A DNA stretch of 64,000 bases from Nocardioides iriomotensis (lineage in GTDB: Bacteria; Actinomycetota; Actinomycetes; Propionibacteriales; Nocardioidaceae): positions 186,001 through 250,000 of the forward strand of contig NZ_SDPU01000032.1 in the NCBI RefSeq assembly GCF_004168035.1, read 5' to 3'. This document shows, piece by piece, positions 16,212 to 23,589 of the stretch. Position 1 is the first letter of the stretch. Each line of letters begins with the position of its first letter. A model generated the notes under the pieces. That model was given only the letters and a program-made list of their open reading frames with translations, was not told the DNA's origin and ran no database searches. The position numbers and the translations under genes are program-made.

Positions 16212-16912
16212 CGGATCGCGCCGGTGATCTGGAGCGCGGGGTTCGTGAACGTGTCGGGGGTCTCGAGCCGGTGGAACCGGTCGAACGGCCACACGACCGC
16301 CCACACCTTGCCGACCACGAGCGACTCGGGCACGCTGCCGCCGCCGGGGAGGTCCTGGTGGAACCGCGAGTCCTCGCTGTCGCCACGGTTGTCGCCCATC
16401 ACCCACAGGCGGCCCTCGGGGACCTCGACGTCGAACCTCCGGTCGGACGGCGACGCGCCCTCCGCGATGTAGTCCTTCTCCTTGAGCGGCACGTCGTTGA
16501 CCCGGATGCGGCCCTTGTCGTCGCAGCAGACCACGTGGTCGCCGCCGACGCCGATCACCCGCTTCACGAGGTGGCCCCCGGTCGGGTACAGGCCGAGGCT
16601 GCCGAGCACCTTCTGGAACGGCGTCGGCTCCTGGACCAGCGGGCCGAGCCACTGCCCCTGCGGGTCGGCGAAGACCACGACGTCGCCGCGCTCGACGTGC
16701 GCACTGCCCCAGTACGACGCCTTCTCGACGAGGATCCGGTCGTCCTCCTGCAGCAGCGGGCGCATCGAGCCGGACGGGACGAAGAACATCTGCACGAAGA
16801 ACGTCTTGACCACGGCCGAGACGGCCAGGGCGAGCAGGAGCAGCAGGATGGTCTCGGCCCAGACGGGAACGGACCGCCGCTTCCTCGGCTCAGCGGCCGC
16901 CCGTGCACTCAT
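16208..16912 (-). CDS. lepB: Signal peptidase I
   Basis: Removes signal peptides from exported proteins at the outer face of the membrane. 234 residues: basic N-terminus, one membrane helix (about 20-40), then box B with the catalytic serine in VPSGSMRPLL (about residue 47), the box D lysine in GHLVKRVIGVGG (about 118) and box E GDNRGDSEDSR near 178. ATG at 16912 gives the normal compact N-terminus; the upstream in-frame extension is Pro/Arg-rich and improbable, although no strong ribosome site stands before either. It lies 10 nt after the YczE-like gene and overlaps the GNAT gene. Confidence 0.94.
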   Translation of the reverse strand: MSARAAAEPRKRRSVPVWAETILLLLLALAVSAVVKTFFVQMFFVPSGSMRPLLQEDDRILVEKASYWGSAHVERGDVVVFADPQGQWLGPLVQEPTPFQKVLGSLGLYPTGGHLVKRVIGVGGDHVVCCDDKGRIRVNDVPLKEKDYIAEGASPSDRRFDVEVPEGRLWVMGDNRGDSEDSRFHQDLPGGGSVPESLVVGKVWAVVWPFDRFHRLETPDTFTNPALQITGAIR

Positions 16913-16922
16913 GGGGAGGAGC

Positions 16923-17579
16923 CTAGGCGGTCTCGGCAACGCCCGAGGCATCTCCCCGGGCATCGCCCCGGCCGGTCCCACGGACGGTGAGGACCGGCAG
17001 CAGCGCGTGCGCGACCGGCCCGATCGCGACGGCGTACAGCACCGTGCCGACGCCGACCGTGCCGCCGAGCAGCCAGCCGACGACGAGCACGCTCACCTCG
17101 AGGACGGTGCGCACCAGGCGGACCGAGCGCCCGGTCCGGCGGACCAGCCCGGTCATCAGCCCGTCGCGCGGGCCGGAGCCGAGGGAGGCGCCGATGTAGA
17201 GCGCGGTCGCGGCGCCGTTGAGCAGCACGCCGAGCAGCAGCAGGCCGACCCGCCAGGCCATCGCCTGCGCGTCGTCGAGCCACAGCAGGGTGAGGTCGAC
17301 GAAGACGCCGACGAGCAGCGCGTTGGCGATGGTCCCCACGCCTGGTCGCTCGCGCAGCGGGATCCAGAGCAGCAGCACCACGAAGCTGACCGCGATCAAC
17401 ATCTGCCCGATCGTCGTGCCCAGCTGCTCGGCGAGGCCCTGGTGCAGCACGTCCCACGGCGCGAGGCCGAGCCCGGCGCGCAGCAGCATCGCCAGGCTCA
17501 CGCCGTACAGCGCGAGGCCGACGAACAGCTGGACCAGGCGACGGGGCAGGCGGGCGCGGGCGGTCGGCGGGGTGGGCAC
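16923..17579 (-). CDS. YczE/YyaS/YitT-type integral membrane protein
   Basis: 218 residues with five to six membrane segments. LFVGLALYGVSLAMLLRAGLGLAPWDVLHQGLA and LYIGASLGSGPRDGLMTGL match the YczE/BCR family, which includes membrane proteins of uncertain, possibly transport or regulatory, function. It is the first gene of the operon with lepB (10-nt gap). The intergenic region to alkB (17580-17685) is shared with the divergent alkane-oxidation promoter, so both may respond to neighbouring operator DNA. Confidence 0.78.
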   Translation of the reverse strand: MPTPPTARARLPRRLVQLFVGLALYGVSLAMLLRAGLGLAPWDVLHQGLAEQLGTTIGQMLIAVSFVVLLLWIPLRERPGVGTIANALLVGVFVDLTLLWLDDAQAMAWRVGLLLLGVLLNGAATALYIGASLGSGPRDGLMTGLVRRTGRSVRLVRTVLEVSVLVVGWLLGGTVGVGTVLYAVAIGPVAHALLPVLTVRGTGRGDARGDASGVAETA

Positions 17580-17627
17580 GTGGAGGCAAGGGCCTCCGAC
17601 GCGGTTCTATTCCGACCGGTCCGACCC

Positions 17628-17656
17628 TTGACGAGGCACTTTACAGATTCTATGGT
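17628..17656 (+). promoter_or_regulatory. alkB promoter
   Basis: -35 TTGACG (17628-17633), 17-bp spacer, -10 TATGGT (17651-17656); followed by a GGGAGG ribosome site before the ATG at 17686. The clearest sigma-70-type promoter of the window. Confidence 0.75.
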
Positions 17657-17666
17657 TTTGTAAACC
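17640..17666. promoter_or_regulatory. Candidate TetR operator over the alkB -10 box
   Basis: Inverted repeat TTTACA (17640-17645) and TGTAAA (17659-17664) with 13 bp between, overlapping a second dyad GGTTT-TGT-AAACC (17654-17666). It covers the -10 element, so binding would repress alkB. AT-rich in otherwise GC-rich DNA. The TetR gene that follows alkB and the rubredoxin is the natural candidate protein. Confidence 0.6.
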
Positions 17667-17685
17667 TGATCCCGGGAGGTGCGGC

Positions 17686-18900
17686 ATGACCCAGGCCCCG
17701 CAGAACCAGACCGTCCCCGCCGGCTCGACGGCGCAGTGGAAGGACAAGAAGCGCTACCTGTGGCTGCTCGGCCTGGTGGTGCCGTCGCTGGCCTTCCTCG
17801 CCTGGGGTCTGGTGACCTGGACCGGGTGGAGCGTCTTCTGGTTCCTCGGCCCGATCGTGGTCTTCGTCGTGGTGCCGGCCATCGACCTGCTCGCCGGGCT
17901 CGACCGCAGCAACCCGCCCGACGACGTGATCGAGGCGCTGGAGAACGACAGGTACTACCGCTGGATCACCTACCTCTTCCTGCCGATCCAGTACGCCGCG
18001 CTGGTGTGGGCGTGCTGGATGTTCACCCAGCCGACCCTGAGCACGGTCGACAAGATCGGCCTCGCGATGACGATCGGCACCATCGCCGGCATCGGCATCA
18101 ACACCGCCCACGAGCTCGGTCACAAGAAGGAGTCGCACGAGCGCTGGCTGGCCAAGATCGCGCTGGCGCAGAGCTTCTACGGCCACTTCTACATCGAGCA
18201 CAACCGCGGCCACCACGTCCGCGTGGCGACCCCCGAGGACCCGGCGAGCAGCCGCGTCGGCGAGACGTTCTACGCGTTCTGGCCGCGCACCGTCGTCGGG
18301 TCGGTGCGCTCGGCGTGGAACCTGGAGAAGCGCCGGATCACCCGCCGGCGCAAGCACGCCTGGACGATCGGCAACGACGTGCTCAACGCCTGGCTGATGT
18401 CGCTCGTGCTGTGGGGGGCCCTGGTCGCGGTCTTCGGCCTCGGCATCCTGCCGTTCCTGCTGATCCAGGCGGTGATCGGCTTCTCGCTGCTGGAGGTCGT
18501 GAACTACCTCGAGCACTACGGGATGCTGCGGCAGCGCACCGGCCCCGACAGGACCGGCCGCTACGAGCGCGTCGACCCGAGCCACTCGTGGAACAGCAAC
18601 AACATCGCGACCAACGTGCTGCTGTACCACCTGCAACGGCACAGCGACCACCACGCGAACCCGACCCGGCGCTACCAGACCCTGCGCGACTTCGAGGAGT
18701 CGCCGGTGCTGCCCACCGGGTACGCCGGGCTGATCATCCTGGCCCTGGTCCCGCCGCTGTGGTTCGCGGTGATGGACGCCCGGGTGCTGCGGCACTTCGG
18801 CGGCGACATCACGCGCGCGAACATCCAGCCGTCGCGGCGTGACCGCGTCCTCCGCAAGTACGGCGCCGCGGCGGTGGTCGCGGACGGGGCCGCGGCGTGA
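17686..18900 (+). CDS. alkB: Alkane 1-monooxygenase (integral membrane di-iron hydroxylase)
   Basis: Hydroxylates the terminal carbon of medium- to long-chain n-alkanes using O2 and electrons from rubredoxin. 404 residues with about six membrane helices. The histidine boxes that bind the two irons are all present: HELGHK at about 142, HNRGHH at about 172 and LQRHSDHH at about 317, together with the NYLEHYG signature between them. Length matches actinobacterial AlkB. Its stop overlaps the rubredoxin start as GTGA, so electron donor and hydroxylase are made together. No rubredoxin reductase gene is near; one must lie elsewhere. Confidence 0.96.
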   Translation: MTQAPQNQTVPAGSTAQWKDKKRYLWLLGLVVPSLAFLAWGLVTWTGWSVFWFLGPIVVFVVVPAIDLLAGLDRSNPPDDVIEALENDRYYRWITYLFLPIQYAALVWACWMFTQPTLSTVDKIGLAMTIGTIAGIGINTAHELGHKKESHERWLAKIALAQSFYGHFYIEHNRGHHVRVATPEDPASSRVGETFYAFWPRTVVGSVRSAWNLEKRRITRRRKHAWTIGNDVLNAWLMSLVLWGALVAVFGLGILPFLLIQAVIGFSLLEVVNYLEHYGMLRQRTGPDRTGRYERVDPSHSWNSNNIATNVLLYHLQRHSDHHANPTRRYQTLRDFEESPVLPTGYAGLIILALVPPLWFAVMDARVLRHFGGDITRANIQPSRRDRVLRKYGAAAVVADGAAA

Positions 18901-19058
18901 GCGGGTGGGTCTGCCCGGGCTGCGACTACGTCTTCGACGAGGCGACCGGCGACGAGCGCGAGGGCTTCCCGGCCGGGACCGCCTGGTCCGACGTACCCGA
19001 CGACTGGTGCTGCCCCGACTGCGGCGTGCGGGAGAAGGTCGACTTCGAGCCTGCCTAG
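18897..19058 (+). CDS. Rubredoxin
   Basis: 53-residue electron carrier, beginning MSGWVCPGCDYVFDEATGD. Iron is held by two Cys-x2-Cys knuckles, CPGC (6-9) and CPDC (39-42), and the GTAWSDVPDDWCCPDCG stretch is characteristic of alkane-oxidation rubredoxins. An extra Cys precedes the second knuckle. GTG start at 18897 overlaps the alkB stop. It passes electrons to AlkB; many actinobacteria carry two rubredoxin genes here (rubA and rubB), whereas only one is present. Confidence 0.93.
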   Translation: MSGWVCPGCDYVFDEATGDEREGFPAGTAWSDVPDDWCCPDCGVREKVDFEPA

Positions 19059-19061
19059 GGT
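19056..19061 (+). promoter_or_regulatory. Leaderless -10 element of the tetR gene
   Basis: TAGGGT, 6 nt before the GTG at 19068 and overlapping the rubredoxin stop codon. Suggests a separate leaderless transcript for the regulator in addition to read-through from alkB. Confidence 0.5.
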
Positions 19062-19067
19062 GGATGC

Positions 19068-19667
19068 GTGACCACCACGACCGAGGCGAGCGTGCGGGAG
19101 CGGCTGCTCGCCAGCGCCGCCGACATCACCGCCGAGTCGGGCTGGGCGGCGGTCACGATGAGCAAGGTCGCGACCCGGGCGGGGGTGTCGCGGCAGACCG
19201 TCTACAACGAGCTCGGCACCAAGCCGGCGCTCGGCCAGGCGATGGTGCTGCGCGAGCTCGAGCGGTTCCTCGCGATCGTGGAGCGCGAGCTCGACGCCGC
19301 CGACGACCTGGTGACCGCGATCCGGTCGGCCACCGAGCACATCCTGGTGATGGCCGAGGGCAACCCGCTGCTGCACGCCCTGCTCGCCTCGGCGCACAGC
19401 GTCTCGCGCGGCAACGAGCCGGCGTCGAACAACGAGCTGCTGCCCTTCCTCACCACCGACGCGCAGCCGCTCATCGCCGCCGCGACGGCGGTGATCGACG
19501 AACGGCTGGACCGGTTCCCCGACGTCGACCTCGGCCCGCACCAGCGCGCGGTCGCGATCGACGCGATCGTCCGGCTCGTGCTCAGCCACGTCATGCAGCC
19601 GGGCTCGTCCCCCGCCGCCACCGCCGACGACCTGGCCTGGATCGTCGCGCGCGTGCTGCGCGGCTGA
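19068..19667 (+). CDS. TetR-family regulator of the alkane hydroxylase genes (AlkX-like)
   Basis: 199 residues. The N-terminal helix-turn-helix (AAVTMSKVATRAGVSRQTVYNELGTK, about 25-52) is typical TetR, followed by an all-helical ligand domain. Actinobacterial alkB-rubredoxin operons commonly end with a TetR repressor that responds to alkane-derived fatty acids; gene order and the operator-like dyad over the alkB promoter support the same role here, but ligand and target are inference. GTG start 9 nt after the rubredoxin stop, with a leaderless-type -10. Confidence 0.85.
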   Translation: MTTTTEASVRERLLASAADITAESGWAAVTMSKVATRAGVSRQTVYNELGTKPALGQAMVLRELERFLAIVERELDAADDLVTAIRSATEHILVMAEGNPLLHALLASAHSVSRGNEPASNNELLPFLTTDAQPLIAAATAVIDERLDRFPDVDLGPHQRAVAIDAIVRLVLSHVMQPGSSPAATADDLAWIVARVLRG

Positions 19668-19685
19668 CGAGGCGAATCGGGGGCT

Positions 19686-19952
19686 TCAGCCCGGTTCGCC
19701 CATGTCGGGCATGCCCTCGACCTTCTGCCCCCCGGACGGGCCGGGACCGGAGTCGGAGGAGTCGCCCTCCTGGCTGTCGTCGGTCTCGGAAGGGTCCTTC
19801 GCCAGCGGGTTGTCGTCGGTCGGCTGCAGGTCCTCGGGCAGGTCCTCGTCGGCGATCAGCCCGACCTCGGGCGTCTCGCGCTCGCCGCGCTCGTCCTGCG
19901 GGGTCCCGTCGCTGCTCTTCCCGGCGCTGTCTTCGGTGCTGTTCTCGCTCAT
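19686..19952 (-). CDS. Small acidic low-complexity protein, unknown function
   Basis: 88 residues rich in Asp, Glu, Ser, Pro and Gly (for example PSETDDSQEGDSSDSGPGPS), with no hydrophobic segment or Cys, so probably cytoplasmic and disordered. ATG at 19952. It faces the divergent M15 peptidase gene and converges on the TetR gene. I do not recognise a family. Similar short acidic proteins are common in actinobacterial genomes, so a true gene is likely but not certain. Confidence 0.55.
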   Translation of the reverse strand: MSENSTEDSAGKSSDGTPQDERGERETPEVGLIADEDLPEDLQPTDDNPLAKDPSETDDSQEGDSSDSGPGPSGGQKVEGMPDMGEPG

Positions 19953-20082
19953 GTCCCCGGCGTACCCCGACGTGTCCACCGGATTCGTCCGGGAGTCGCC
20001 CGCCTGGATCACCGCGTCAACCGCGGACGAATCGTCTGGGCCGCGTCGGGCAGACTGAGAGGACGACCGGGAGGGGGTCCGC

Positions 20083-21294
20083 ATGGGGCGGGAGAACCGT
20101 GGACGATGGCGCACGCTCGCCGCGGCCGCGCTGCTGTGTGCCCTCTCCGCCGGCACCCTGACCGCCTGCACCGAGGGCCCCGACACCGGTGAGACCGCCG
20201 AGCCGGCGGACGCCGACACCACCCCCGCGAGCAGCGCCTCGGCCACCGCGGCGTACGCCGTCGACGCGCCGGGCGACCTGCGCACCCCGCTGCTGCGCCC
20301 CGACGTGCTGATCAGCAGCACGAAGCCGATCCCGGAGAAGGTGCAGCGTCGGATCCGCGCGCTCGACGGCGTGAAGGCCGCGATGCCGCTGTCGCTCGCC
20401 TCGCTGTCGCTGGAGGGCCGGACCCTGACGATCGGCTCGGTGGACGTCGACGCCTACCGGCGGTGGACGCCGCAGACGACCGCCGTCGCCACCGACGTGT
20501 GGAAGCGTCTCGCCGGCGGCGAGGTCATGGTCGACCCGTCGGTCGGCCGCAGGCTCGAGGGCCCGAGGGGCTACCTCAAGCTCGGCACCACGTCGGACGC
20601 ACCGCACGTGCACATCGGTGCCTACGCGCCGATGGCCAAGCAGGTCAGTGCCGTCGTCACCCGGCCGCTCGGCGAGCGCCTCGGCATGCCCGCCGACAAC
20701 GCGATGCTGGTGTCCACCGGACGCTTCACCCCGTCCGTGCTGACCGACAAGATGCAGAAGATCCTCGGGAGGACCGCGTCGCTCCAGGTGCTCGCGCTCG
20801 AGCTCGACACCGACGTCGCCAAGACCGCGGTGCTCACCGGCACGTCGGCCGCCGAGGCGGTCGGGTCGTTCCGCTACACCGCCCACCCGAGCGGGCGGAT
20901 CACGCCCGACCCGGCCTGGGTGGCGGCCAACATCCGCACCGAGCAGGTGCCGCTGCTCGGCAACGTGACCTGCCACCGCGTGATGATCCCGCAGCTGCGC
21001 GCGGCGCTGGAGGAGGTGGTGAGCCGTGGCCTCGGGCCGGCGATCCACCCCGACGAGTACGCCGGCTGCTACTACCCGCGGTTCATCGGCTACGACCCCG
21101 CCAAGGGCCTGAGCCTGCACTCGTGGGGCATCGCGGTCGACCTCAACACACCCGGCAACCAGCGCGGCACGGTCGGCGAGATGGACCGCGACGTCGTGGC
21201 GATCTTCAAGAAGTGGGGCTTCGCCTGGGGCGGTGACTGGAACTACACCGACCCCATGCACTTCGAGCTCGCGAGCGTCGTCCGACCGGGCTGA
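20083..21294 (+). CDS. M15-family D-Ala-D-Ala carboxypeptidase-like lipoprotein
   Basis: 403 residues. A basic N-terminus and hydrophobic stretch end in the lipobox LTAC (Cys about 29), so the protein is probably lipid-anchored outside the membrane. The C-terminal quarter is an M15/VanY-type zinc peptidase: SLHSWGIAVDLN (His and Asp ligands), WGFAWGGDW and DPMHFEL (third ligand). The middle part (about 60-280) is unassigned. Expected to trim peptidoglycan stem peptides. Preceded by GGGAGGGGG before the ATG. The gene itself is ordinary in codon use. Confidence 0.85.
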   Translation: MGRENRGRWRTLAAAALLCALSAGTLTACTEGPDTGETAEPADADTTPASSASATAAYAVDAPGDLRTPLLRPDVLISSTKPIPEKVQRRIRALDGVKAAMPLSLASLSLEGRTLTIGSVDVDAYRRWTPQTTAVATDVWKRLAGGEVMVDPSVGRRLEGPRGYLKLGTTSDAPHVHIGAYAPMAKQVSAVVTRPLGERLGMPADNAMLVSTGRFTPSVLTDKMQKILGRTASLQVLALELDTDVAKTAVLTGTSAAEAVGSFRYTAHPSGRITPDPAWVAANIRTEQVPLLGNVTCHRVMIPQLRAALEEVVSRGLGPAIHPDEYAGCYYPRFIGYDPAKGLSLHSWGIAVDLNTPGNQRGTVGEMDRDVVAIFKKWGFAWGGDWNYTDPMHFELASVVRPG

Positions 21295-21334
21295 CCCGGC
21301 GTACGCTTCCCTCACGGAGCAGGAGGAGGTCGCC

Positions 21335-21514
21335 ATGGCCCAGCTGCACGAGGTGCCCGACGAGCGACCGGGCAAGAGCAAGTACTCCCGGCTGCCCGAC
21401 CCCATCCCGCCCGAGAAGATGGTGGCGACCTCCGAGGCCTCCGCGCTGCCGGAGGAGAAGGACGACTACTGGCGCGAGGTCGAGTGGATGCTCCGCGTCA
21501 CCGGCGGAGGCTGA
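21335..21514 (+). CDS. Small conserved-looking actinobacterial protein, unknown function
   Basis: 59 residues starting MAQLHEVPDERPGKSKYSR, charged, Pro-rich in the middle (LPDPIPPEKM), ending EVEWMLRVTGGG. No membrane segment or Cys. The AGGAGGAGG ribosome site directly upstream of the ATG is one of the best in the window, which strongly supports translation despite the small size. It lies 40 nt after the M15 peptidase and could be cotranscribed. Function not recognised. Confidence 0.72.
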   Translation: MAQLHEVPDERPGKSKYSRLPDPIPPEKMVATSEASALPEEKDDYWREVEWMLRVTGGG

Positions 21515-21530
21515 GCCCCGCCCGACCCGC

Positions 21531-21536
21531 TAGCCT
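21531..21536 (+). promoter_or_regulatory. Leaderless -10 element of the quinone reductase gene
   Basis: TAGCCT with a 6-nt gap to the ATG at 21543; no ribosome site precedes the gene. Decides the ATG at 21543 over the GTG at 21540. Confidence 0.5.
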
Positions 21537-21542
21537 CCCGTG

Positions 21543-22508
21543 ATGCGCGCGATCCAGGTCACCCGTCTCGACGGCCCGGACGGCGTCGCCGTCGTGGACG
21601 TCCCCGAGCCCACCCCGCGCGAGAGTGACGTGGTGGTCGACGTGAAGGCGGTCGGGGTCAGCTTCCCCGACCTGCTGCTCTCCCGCGGCGAGTACCAGCT
21701 GCGGCCCGACGTCCCGTTCACCCTCGGCGTCGACTTCGCCGGCGTGGTCCGCTCCGCGCCGGACGGCTCCGGGTACGCCGCCGGTGACCGGGTGGCGTGC
21801 GTGCTGCCGTACGGCGGCGGCGCCGAGGTCGTCGCCCTCCCGGCCGACAGCGTCTTCCCGTTGCCCGACGCGGTGTCTTTCGAGGCCGGCGCCGCGCTGC
21901 CGATGAACTACCTCACCGCCCAGTTCGCGCTCGCCACGCGGGCCGGCCTGCGCGCCGGCGAGACCGTCCTCGTGCACGGCGCCGCGGGTGGGGTCGGCAC
22001 CGCGACCCTCCAGGTCGCCAAGGGGTACGGCGCCCGCACGATCGCGGTGGTCTCGACCGACGCCAAGGCGGAGGTGGCGCGCGCCGCCGGCGCCGACGAC
22101 GTCGTGCTGGTCGACGGCTTCCTCGCCGCGACGAAGGAGCTGACCGACGGCGACGGGGTCGACGTCGTGCTGGACGTGGTGGGCGGCGACCTGATGACCG
22201 ACTCGCTCCGGTCGCTCGCGCCCGGAGGTCGGCTGCTCGTCGTCGGCTTCACCGGCGGCGCGATCCCCGAGGTGAAGGTCAACCGCCTGCTGCTCAACAA
22301 CATCGACGTCCGCGGCGTCGGGTGGGGCGCCTACGCCATGGCCCGCCCCGGCTTCATGCGGTCGCAGTGGGACGAGCTGCTGCCGATGCTGGAGCGCGGC
22401 GTCGTCGCCCCGCCGATCGGCCACACCTACGCCTTCGACGAGATGGGCTCCGCCCTCGCCGACCTGGCCGACCGCCGTACCGTCGGCAAGTCCGTCGTCC
22501 GGCTGTGA
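21543..22508 (+). CDS. NADPH:quinone oxidoreductase-type zinc-independent MDR protein
   Basis: 321-residue medium-chain dehydrogenase/reductase. GroES-like N-terminal half (GVSFPDLLLSRGEYQLRPDVPFTLGVDFAGVV) and a Rossmann fold with VLVHGAAGGVGTATLQVAKGYGA (about 142-163) that binds NADPH. The Cys zinc ligands of alcohol dehydrogenases are absent, as in the quinone oxidoreductase subfamily. Substrate unknown: quinones or acrylyl-type enones. ATG 21543 is chosen from the leaderless -10 spacing. Stands alone; the next gene starts 39 nt later. Confidence 0.88.
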   Translation: MRAIQVTRLDGPDGVAVVDVPEPTPRESDVVVDVKAVGVSFPDLLLSRGEYQLRPDVPFTLGVDFAGVVRSAPDGSGYAAGDRVACVLPYGGGAEVVALPADSVFPLPDAVSFEAGAALPMNYLTAQFALATRAGLRAGETVLVHGAAGGVGTATLQVAKGYGARTIAVVSTDAKAEVARAAGADDVVLVDGFLAATKELTDGDGVDVVLDVVGGDLMTDSLRSLAPGGRLLVVGFTGGAIPEVKVNRLLLNNIDVRGVGWGAYAMARPGFMRSQWDELLPMLERGVVAPPIGHTYAFDEMGSALADLADRRTVGKSVVRL

Positions 22509-22547
22509 CTCCTCATCCCATCGACCTCGCCGGCCGATAACCAGAAC

Positions 22548-23468
22548 ATGACCATGCCGCAGGTGTTCGACGGGCTCGTCCGCGAGCACGTGGCACCCGC
22601 GCTCAAGCAGCGCGGCCTGCGTAAGAAGGGTCGCGCCACCTGGTGGGAGCGGCGTTCGTCGGGCGGGTGGGTGCTCCTCGCGCTGCGCAACGACAAGTGG
22701 AACAGCGCCGACGAGGTGCAGTTCTGGGCCGAGGCGGTGGGCTGGCCGCCGGGCACCTGGGAGCTGGTGGGCGAGATCCTCGGCGTCGACCCGGCCAGGC
22801 AGCCGTACGTCGCCGCCAACGCCCCCATCGCGCTCGACCTCCGGATTCCGGACGCGGGAGCCGGCCCGGCGCGGCCCGAGGACGCCTGGCTGCTGACCGC
22901 CGGCGTCGACCCCGCGGCCGTCGCGGTCGAGGTGACCGCGTGGTTCGACGAGGCGCTGCGCCGGCTGCGCGCCGATGTGGACGACCCGGACGAGGCCGTC
23001 CGGAGGCTGGTGGACACGGACCGCGCACGGGTCTGGGAGCACGTCCACGCCCTCGCCACCATGCAGGCCGCCGGGCCCGGCCACCCCCGGTTCGTCGAGG
23101 TGGTCGAGCGGCTCACGGAACGCTGGGCCGCCGACCCGCGGCCGATCACGCTGCGGCCGTTCGTCGAGCGCTGGCGCGCCGAGGCCGGCCTGCCGCCGGT
23201 CGACCTGCCGACCTTCTGGACGCCGAGCATGCTGCCGCACACGCGCGAGCGGTTCGCCACCCCGCAGGACGCCTACCGCGCCGGGATCGGCCGCGACTTC
23301 CACTACGCCGACGGCACCAGCAGCACCGAACCGCCGCCCGGCTGGCTGGGCGCGGCACCGCCCGCGGCGCCCGCCCGGCGTCGCCGGTGGCTGCTCGCCC
23401 GCTGGTCCAGACGGGGTGGTGCGGAGGAAAGCGGGCAATCCCGACACGGAACCGGCGCGGAGCCGTAA
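22548..23468 (+). CDS. DUF4304-like protein
   Basis: 306 residues, soluble. The first 80 or so residues (VFDGLVREHVAPALKQRGLRKKG, then RSSGGWVLLALRNDKWNSADEVQF) match the pattern of DUF4304 proteins, a family of unknown function often found near polymorphic-toxin or contact systems. The C-terminal tail is Pro/Arg-rich and probably disordered. No toxin or secretion gene is adjacent. The following 120 bases to cvnA include an unusually AT-rich stretch near 23505-23530 that may hold the conservon promoter. Confidence 0.65.
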   Translation: MTMPQVFDGLVREHVAPALKQRGLRKKGRATWWERRSSGGWVLLALRNDKWNSADEVQFWAEAVGWPPGTWELVGEILGVDPARQPYVAANAPIALDLRIPDAGAGPARPEDAWLLTAGVDPAAVAVEVTAWFDEALRRLRADVDDPDEAVRRLVDTDRARVWEHVHALATMQAAGPGHPRFVEVVERLTERWAADPRPITLRPFVERWRAEAGLPPVDLPTFWTPSMLPHTRERFATPQDAYRAGIGRDFHYADGTSSTEPPPGWLGAAPPAAPARRRRWLLARWSRRGGAEESGQSRHGTGAEP

Positions 23469-23589
23469 CCTTCGAGACTGACGAAGTCAAGCGGCGCCAC
23501 GCCATCCATGCCAAGATTTTCTCTCTTTGGTCTCACCTGCCTCGCGAACCCCCGCGGTGGGAACACTCGATGGAACCCCAGGAGCACCC

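Noticed and set aside
23527-23589. Longer N-terminus of CvnA from 23527
   Set aside because: No ribosome site before it, whereas TTG 23590 has CAGGAG at the right distance.
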